Below are positions 59,036-64,000 of a stretch of DNA of 64,000 nt, one piece after another. The translations under genes and the position numbers were made by a program. The stretch comes from Ruminococcus flavefaciens. GTDB lineage: Bacteria > Bacillota > Clostridia > Oscillospirales > Ruminococcaceae. The notes beneath the pieces are model-generated. The model saw only the letters and a list, made by a program, of their open reading frames with translations. It was not told the DNA's origin and made no database searches. The stretch is taken from contig SFMO01000127.1 of NCBI GenBank assembly GCA_004554385.1, positions 27,322 through 91,321 on the forward strand, in the 5' to 3' direction. Within the stretch, counting starts at the first letter, position 1. Each line of letters begins with the position of its first letter.

Positions 59036-59564
59036 GAACTTTTTCGGTCATCTGCGGACAGTGCTTCAGCATCGCCATCAGGTAATGAAACACTGTATAA
59101 AGGCAGGTATCCCGATGAGGGGGCTGCTCCACGACCTGTCTAAATTTTCACCTACGGAATTTATCCCGGGAGTTATGTATTATCAGGGCAACCGCAGTCC
59201 GAATGAGCGTGAGCGTGAGGTGGACGGCTTCTCAAAGGCGTGGATGCACCACAAGGGCAGGAATCGCCACCATTTCGAGTACTGGACGGACTACAACACA
59301 AAGACCAAGAGGCTTGAACCTGTGAAAATGCCTGATATATTCATATTTGAGATGTTCTGCGACCGTGTTGCCGCTTCGAAAATATACAACAAGGAGAAAT
59401 ACAACGATGCCATGCCGCTGGATTATTTTCTCAGGTCAAAGCAGAAGCGAATGATCGAAAAGACCACTTCTGCAAAGCTGGAATTTCTGCTGACTATGCT
59501 CCGCGACAAGGGCGAGGACGAGGTATTCCGCTATATCCGCAGACAAGTAAAAAAGAACCGTTGA
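59025..59564 (+). CDS. DUF5662 family protein
   Basis: The 179-aa protein opens MLIENFFGHLRTVLQHRHQV and has LLHDLSKFSPTEF (H36-D37) and WMHHKGRNRHHFEYW. The conserved His/Asp pattern suggests a metal site, HD-like, but activity is unproven. ATG 59025 follows GAGGAG by about 8 bases and lies inside the LacI 3' end, so translation is probably coupled. Confidence 0.8.
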   Translation: MLIENFFGHLRTVLQHRHQVMKHCIKAGIPMRGLLHDLSKFSPTEFIPGVMYYQGNRSPNEREREVDGFSKAWMHHKGRNRHHFEYWTDYNTKTKRLEPVKMPDIFIFEMFCDRVAASKIYNKEKYNDAMPLDYFLRSKQKRMIEKTTSAKLEFLLTMLRDKGEDEVFRYIRRQVKKNR

Positions 59565-59620
59565 TACTTCATTGGACGCCTGTGGGCGTCCTCTCTGTTT
59601 TCAAGAAAGGAGGAGATGCT

Positions 59621-61444
59621 ATGAACCCAAGACTGCCGTATCTCCGTTCAAAAACCGCAAAGCTGACAACTTCTCCCGGCGTTTACATAATGCGCCGCAA
59701 GGACAGCTCTATAATCTACATCGGAAAGGCGAAGAATCTTCATAACCGCGTCAGCAGCTATTTCCGCGAAAATCCTGACCACACCCCGAAGGTAGCTGCA
59801 ATGGTGTCCAACGTCTATGACTATGACTTCATCGTGACGGACAGCGAGTATGAGGCTCTGCTGCTTGAATGCAGTCTTATCAAGCAGCATAAGCCCAAAT
59901 ACAATATCCTCCTGAAAGACGATAAGGGCTATCATTATATCCGAATTTCCGATGATGAGTACCCTCGCATAACCAATGAGAAAAACACAAAGCAGAGCGG
60001 CAGATACCTGGGACCATACACCAGCGGATTTATCACAAAGGAAGCTGTGAACGAGGCTAACCGCGTATTTATGCTGCCGACGTGCAGACGAAAATTCCCT
60101 CAGGATTTCGGCAAAAGCCGTCCATGTCTCAACTACCATATCAAGCAGTGTATGGGAGTGTGTCGGGGCAGGATAAGCGCTGAGGACTATCAAAATGCAG
60201 TTGAGCAGGCAGTGGAGTTCATAAAGAGCGGCAGCGCTCAGTCCGTTGAGCGTATGGAGGCAGAAATGAATGAAGCCGCAGAGGCTCTTGAATTTGAAAA
60301 GGCAGCCATGCTCAGGGACAGGATAAATGCCGTGAAAAAAGCTTCGGAGAAGCAGAAGATAATCAACAGCGGAGTGGATTCGGCAGATGTTATCGGCGTT
60401 GCCGAATACTATGACGGACTGTATATTTCTGTGCTCATGTACCGTGAAGACAGACTGTTCGACAAGGCTGTATTTGAGTTCCCGATACCCGATGAGGGAG
60501 ATGACATACTCAGTCAGTTCATGCTTCAGTTTTACTACAAAAAGCCTGATATACCGCACTCTGTCATTATTGACCATATCCCTGAGGACTCAGAGCTGCT
60601 GACGGAGATGCTTGAAGGTCAGGCAGGCCGCAAGGTTAAGCTCCATGTACCGCAGAAGGGACGTCAGCTTGAGCTTCTGAAACTTGCCAAAAATAACAGT
60701 GCGGAATATGCAGCCATAAAGAACGACCGTACAGGCAGGGAGGTCATTGCTCTGGAGCAGCTGGGACGCAGTCTCGGACTTGCCAAGCCGCCGCGATATA
60801 TCGAAGCGTATGATATTTCCAACCTTTCCTCTGAGTCCATGGTTGCAGGCATGGTGGTGTTTGAGGACGGCAGACCGCTGAAAAAAGCCTATAAGCGCTT
60901 TACCATCAAGGAGCAGGAGCTTCAGAACGACTACGGAAGCATGCGTGAGGTGCTGAAAAGGAGACTAATGCATATCGTGACAGGGGAAGGGGACGAGTAT
61001 TTTACAAGGACTCCCGACCTGATACTTCTTGACGGAGGCAAAGGCCATGTAAACGCTGTAGCACCGCTGCTCAGAGAGCTGGGGCTTGATATACCGCTTT
61101 TCGGCATGGTCAAGGATGACAAGCACCGCACAAGGGCTATAGCAACGGGCGGACGGGAGATACAGATAAACAGCCTGCGATATGTGTTTGATCTGGTCAC
61201 AAGGATACAGGACGAAGTGCACCGTTATTCAGTCAGCTTCATGCATTCACGCCACAAGAAAAAGACGTATAGCTCCGAGCTGCTGAAAGTACGTGGAATA
61301 GGCGAAAAGAAGGCTGCAAAGCTGTTCATGAAGTACAAGACCATCGCTAAACTTAAGGAGGCTTCTCCCGAGGAACTGGCTGCTGCGGCAGGGGTGGATC
61401 AGGAGACAGCGGCGGAGCTCTGGAAGGTCATCCGCGAGATGTGA
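59621..61444 (+). CDS. uvrC: Excinuclease ABC subunit C
   Basis: The 607-aa protein has the GIY-YIG nuclease domain (PGVYIMRRKDSSIIYIGKAKNL), a UVR motif (about 200-240), the central RNase H-like nuclease region (EAYDISNLSSESMVAGMVVF) and C-terminal helix-hairpin-helix modules. It makes both incisions in nucleotide-excision repair. ATG 59621 follows AAGGAGG by 8 bases; extending upstream to 59561 would lack an RBS. Confidence 0.96.
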   Translation: MNPRLPYLRSKTAKLTTSPGVYIMRRKDSSIIYIGKAKNLHNRVSSYFRENPDHTPKVAAMVSNVYDYDFIVTDSEYEALLLECSLIKQHKPKYNILLKDDKGYHYIRISDDEYPRITNEKNTKQSGRYLGPYTSGFITKEAVNEANRVFMLPTCRRKFPQDFGKSRPCLNYHIKQCMGVCRGRISAEDYQNAVEQAVEFIKSGSAQSVERMEAEMNEAAEALEFEKAAMLRDRINAVKKASEKQKIINSGVDSADVIGVAEYYDGLYISVLMYREDRLFDKAVFEFPIPDEGDDILSQFMLQFYYKKPDIPHSVIIDHIPEDSELLTEMLEGQAGRKVKLHVPQKGRQLELLKLAKNNSAEYAAIKNDRTGREVIALEQLGRSLGLAKPPRYIEAYDISNLSSESMVAGMVVFEDGRPLKKAYKRFTIKEQELQNDYGSMREVLKRRLMHIVTGEGDEYFTRTPDLILLDGGKGHVNAVAPLLRELGLDIPLFGMVKDDKHRTRAIATGGREIQINSLRYVFDLVTRIQDEVHRYSVSFMHSRHKKKTYSSELLKVRGIGEKKAAKLFMKYKTIAKLKEASPEELAAAAGVDQETAAELWKVIREM

Positions 61445-61685
61445 ACGGTCACGGGGAATATTCAGTAAAAAATACCAGTATATTATAATAGTATACGGCT
61501 GGAAAAATTTAAAAACGGGGTATATTCGGTAAAATATTTGAATCAAAAAGCTGCTTCTGCTCATATTTTTTGTATAGTTATATCAGTATTTTTGGATAGA
61601 ACGGTCAAAATCACTAAATTACCAATATGCAAATTGCCGCAGTTTACAATTCTGTAAAAATTCGTGAAAAAAATGAGCTTTTATG

Positions 61686-61714
61686 TTGCAATTTGAAAGT
61701 GAGTGTGATATAAT
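61686..61714 (+). promoter_or_regulatory. Upstream promoter of the pilus operon
   Basis: TTGCAA (61686-61691), 17-base spacer, TATAAT (61709-61714) with TGA before it. A transcript from here would have a leader of about 257 nt that contains the hairpin at 61730-61778. Confidence 0.7.
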
Positions 61715-61729
61715 TATTGTGGAAGTTCA

Positions 61730-61778
61730 ACAATGTTTGGTATCAGTGTGCTATACCTCATATTGTGCTGCCTTTTTT
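61730..61778 (+). terminator. Possible attenuator in the pilus operon leader
   Basis: ACAAT...GGTAT and ATACC...ATTGT pair across 61730-61766, followed by GCTGCC and six T residues. It lies just after the upstream promoter, so it could limit read-through. The stem is AT-rich and interrupted, so the call is weak. Confidence 0.4.
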
Positions 61779-61888
61779 CATCGATTTTTTGAGGAAAATA
61801 AGCCGTTTGAGTATTTCGATATTACCGATCGTATAATTCTTGGTAAATATTGATAAAAAACGGTTGATTATTTATGTCAAAAAAGCGA

Positions 61889-61917
61889 TTGAAAAGTAAC
61901 ATTTAAAATGTTATAAT
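61889..61917 (+). promoter_or_regulatory. Proximal promoter of the pilus operon
   Basis: TTGAAA (61889-61894), 17-base spacer, TATAAT (61912-61917). Start near 61924, leader of about 54 nt ending in ATGGAGGTGG before the ATG. Confidence 0.75.
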
Positions 61918-61977
61918 TGTTATTATTAAGGCAGTGAGAAACGTTCATCACAAGTAATTAATTATGGAGGTGGTTTC

Positions 61978-63177
61978 ATGAAGAGTTATTCCTATGATGC
62001 TCAGGACGCAAGAAATAAAACTGTAAAAGGAGTTATAAATGCGGAGAATGAGCAGGAATTCCTGCAGAAGGCCAAGGAAAAAGGTCTGTATATCAGGGAT
62101 TTCAAGGAAAGCGATTCAGATGACTCAAAATCAATTTACAAGTTTAAAACTACGGAGCTTGCGTTCTGCTGCAGACAGCTCAGCGCTATGCTTACGTCCG
62201 GTCTTACACTTGTAAAAGCCATTGATATCCTGACAAAAGAGCAGGAAAACGAAAAGGGCAGAGCGATCTGGCAGGACATTTACGAGAACGTACAGAAGGG
62301 TGAATCCTTCTCGTCAACTCTTGAAATGCACTCAGGTTCCTTCCCGGACTTCCTTATATCCATGGTCGGCGCAGGCGAGAGCTCAGGTTCTCTGGATATT
62401 ATAATGACACGAATGTCAGATCACTATGCAAAGGAAAACAAACTCAAGAACACTATCAGAGGTGCTATGATCTATCCTATCATACTCCTTGTACTTTGTA
62501 TAGTTATCGTAATCTTCCTCTTCACAGTAATCATGCCTACATTTATAGATATGTTCGAAAGCAAGGAAGACATGCCTGTACTTACACGAATAATGTCCGG
62601 AATCAGTGACTTCCTGACTCATAAGTGGTACATACTTGTTATAATACTTGTAGGTTTGTTTTTTGGTATCAAGATCGCACTCAAGAATCCGGGAATGCGC
62701 GTCAAATTCGACAGAATGCTTATCAAAGGCCCTGGATTCGGTCCTCTTGTTACAAAGATCTACACAGGCCGTTTCGCAAGAACTCTTTCCTCACTTTACT
62801 CAAGTGGTCTTCCGATGGTTGAATGCCTCGAAAGAGCTTCAGCGATCCTCGGTAATGCCTATGTTGACGAAAAGTTTATCGACGTTGTTGACGAGGTAAA
62901 ACAGGGTGAAACGCTTTCATCGGCAATCACACGTACAGAGATATTCGAGCCTATGTTCTGCTCGGTTATCTACGTCGGAGAAGAGTCAGGTGCTCTTGAC
63001 TCGATCCTTGAGAAAACATCTGATTACTACGAAGATGAATCAGATTCAGCCGTTCAGCGACTTGTAAGCATGATAGAGCCTATCCTCCTTATCTTCATGG
63101 GCGTAATCATCGGACTTGTTGTTTGTGGTATTTACCCAGCGCTTTACGGAGCAATGGAAAACGTAGAAAACGGTTAA
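61978..63177 (+). CDS. pilC: Type IV pilus/type II secretion inner-membrane platform protein (PilC/GspF)
   Basis: The 399-aa protein has the two T2SSF domains: FCCRQLSAMLTSGLTLVKA and, repeated, FARTLSSLYSSGLPMVECLE, with spans at about 167-190, 215-235 and 370-390. PilC is the platform that works with the PilB/PilT ATPases. Ruminococcus type IV pili are implicated in adhesion to cellulose. GGAGGTGG precedes ATG 61978. pilM follows at 21 bases. Confidence 0.93.
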   Translation: MKSYSYDAQDARNKTVKGVINAENEQEFLQKAKEKGLYIRDFKESDSDDSKSIYKFKTTELAFCCRQLSAMLTSGLTLVKAIDILTKEQENEKGRAIWQDIYENVQKGESFSSTLEMHSGSFPDFLISMVGAGESSGSLDIIMTRMSDHYAKENKLKNTIRGAMIYPIILLVLCIVIVIFLFTVIMPTFIDMFESKEDMPVLTRIMSGISDFLTHKWYILVIILVGLFFGIKIALKNPGMRVKFDRMLIKGPGFGPLVTKIYTGRFARTLSSLYSSGLPMVECLERASAILGNAYVDEKFIDVVDEVKQGETLSSAITRTEIFEPMFCSVIYVGEESGALDSILEKTSDYYEDESDSAVQRLVSMIEPILLIFMGVIIGLVVCGIYPALYGAMENVENG

Positions 63178-63198
63178 TAAAGAAAGGTGGAAAGATAA

Positions 63199-64000
63199 AT
63201 GCTTTCATTTGATATCACTGATAGAAATATACGAGTTGTTAAAGGCGTTGAGAATGCCAACAAGATCAAGATCGGCTCAGCAGCTACTGTAAATGTTGAA
63301 GAGGGTCTTATCGTTAACGGTCATGTTAAGGACGTTCCCGCAGTTGCTACACTTATTAATAATGTAAGAAAAATGCACAAGATGCCTGATAAGGAAGCGA
63401 TCGTTTCGATCTCCTCCAACCTTACTATCTTCAAGGAAATGACTGTTCCGAAGAGCAAGGGTCAGGATCTTCAGAAAACTGTTAAGCTCCAGATGCAGTC
63501 TGAGCTCAACCTCGACGATTCATACAGCGTATCCTACATCAAGGTAGGCGAGACTGATTCAAGAGACGGCGGCGAGCCTTCGTACAAGATACTCGCTACA
63601 GCTTGTCCTTACGAGATCGTAAACAGCTACAGAGAAGTATTCAAGCTCCTCGGTATCACACTCAGATCAGTAATGATCGGTTGTAACTGTATCACAAAGG
63701 TACTTCTTGCTGATACCAAGATCAGATCAAAGATGCCTCTCCTTGCTGTACAGATCGATAACAACTTCATCTCACTCAACCTCTATGAGCAGGGACAGCT
63801 TTCATTCTCACGTTTCGCATCTATCGATGCAGCCGACTACGGTTACTCAGATGACTACGTATTCGAAGCTGTAAATGAGAACATCTTCCGTATGCTTCAG
63901 TTCCACAGAAGCCGTAATACAGGAGAGTCCATCGAAAACGTTATCTTCTACGGAGATACTCATGAGTATGTAAGACTTACAGATGAGCTCGAAAAGCTCG
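63199..64000 (+). CDS. pilM: Type IV pilus assembly protein PilM, N-terminal part
   Basis: The frame is open from ATG 63199 to the right edge, giving at least 267 residues. It begins MLSFDITDRNIRVVKGVENA and contains VPAVATLINNVRKM and LLAVQIDNNFISLNLYEQG, the actin-like ATPase fold of PilM. PilM links the cytosolic side of the pilus machine to PilN. SD AGAAAGGTGG. It continues the pilC operon, and pilN/pilO would be expected beyond the edge. Confidence 0.88.
   Translation, partial: MLSFDITDRNIRVVKGVENANKIKIGSAATVNVEEGLIVNGHVKDVPAVATLINNVRKMHKMPDKEAIVSISSNLTIFKEMTVPKSKGQDLQKTVKLQMQSELNLDDSYSVSYIKVGETDSRDGGEPSYKILATACPYEIVNSYREVFKLLGITLRSVMIGCNCITKVLLADTKIRSKMPLLAVQIDNNFISLNLYEQGQLSFSRFASIDAADYGYSDDYVFEAVNENIFRMLQFHRSRNTGESIENVIFYGDTHEYVRLTDELEKL

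Larger units (their letters stand above)
61445..61977 (+). promoter_or_regulatory. Long regulatory gap before the type IV pilus genes
   Basis: The 533 bases after uvrC are AT-rich and contain no convincing gene. They hold two good promoters (61686-61714 and 61889-61917), a possible attenuator hairpin (61730-61778), and near the left end a copy of the 14-mer AAAAATACCAGTAT. This suggests layered control of the pilus operon. Confidence 0.6.

Noticed and set aside
59648..60577. A 309-codon minus-strand reading frame opposite uvrC
   Set aside because: It lies wholly inside uvrC, has no SD or family motifs, and its product is a mirror of uvrC codon bias.
1..64000. tRNA, rRNA, insertion sequences, prophage, defence systems
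   Set aside because: I looked for tRNA-like folds, transposase, integrase, restriction and CRISPR genes and saw none; a tRNA or riboswitch scan would settle it.

Overview
The window looks like a chromosome segment of an anaerobic, cellulolytic gut Firmicute of the genus Ruminococcus (family Oscillospiraceae). The evidence is moderate GC, strong AGGAGG ribosome binding sites, a GH9 cellulase carrying dockerins with the asparagine-rich ANPNKYG segment typical of Ruminococcus cellulosomes, a bacterial expansin, type IV pilus genes, and a mix of sporulation-type genes. The dockerins favour an R. flavefaciens / R. champanellensis-like species over R. albus; this is inference and no 16S gene is present.

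Region 1 (1-16.5 kb): after the tail of a glycerophosphodiesterase comes a complete S10-spc-alpha ribosomal supercluster on the + strand (rpsJ to rplQ, with secY, adk, map, a KOW protein, infA, rpmJ and rpoA). It starts at an extended -10 promoter with a roughly 200-nt structured leader ending in an intrinsic terminator, and ends at a strong terminator after rplQ. rpmD and rpmJ are present although very short.

Region 2 (16.5-26.6 kb): yajC and a TIGR04086-like membrane protein (+) face a long minus-strand block: an HtrA-like protease, a histidine kinase and an OmpR-type regulator (an envelope-stress-like set), a Spo0A-like protein with a degenerate receiver, a Tim44-like zinc-ribbon protein, an O-antigen ligase-like protein and a GT-C-like membrane protein.

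Region 3 (26.7-35.9 kb): a small orphan protein, a PspA gene with a small membrane partner, the GH9 tandem-dockerin cellulase, yqfC-yqfD diverging from ylbJ, and a CIRCE-controlled groES-groEL operon.

Region 4 (35.9-53.4 kb, minus strand): a dispersed purine biosynthesis island (purE, purC, purF, purM, purN, purO-like, AICAR transformylase, purD) interleaved with HAD phosphatases, small membrane proteins, lipoproteins and a secreted expansin. The last two steps of IMP synthesis are split between a stand-alone AICAR transformylase and an archaeal-type IMP cyclohydrolase. PurF lacks the usual N-terminal nucleophile cysteine. Copies of one palindromic repeat sit in groES-groEL and purM-purF spacers.

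Region 5 (53.7-64 kb, + strand): a large repeat-rich disordered protein of unknown function with a TPR protein and a 61-aa protein, a LacI regulator, a DUF5662 protein, uvrC, and the start of a type IV pilus operon (pilC, pilM) behind a 530-nt regulatory gap. I saw no tRNA, rRNA, CRISPR array, insertion sequence or prophage.
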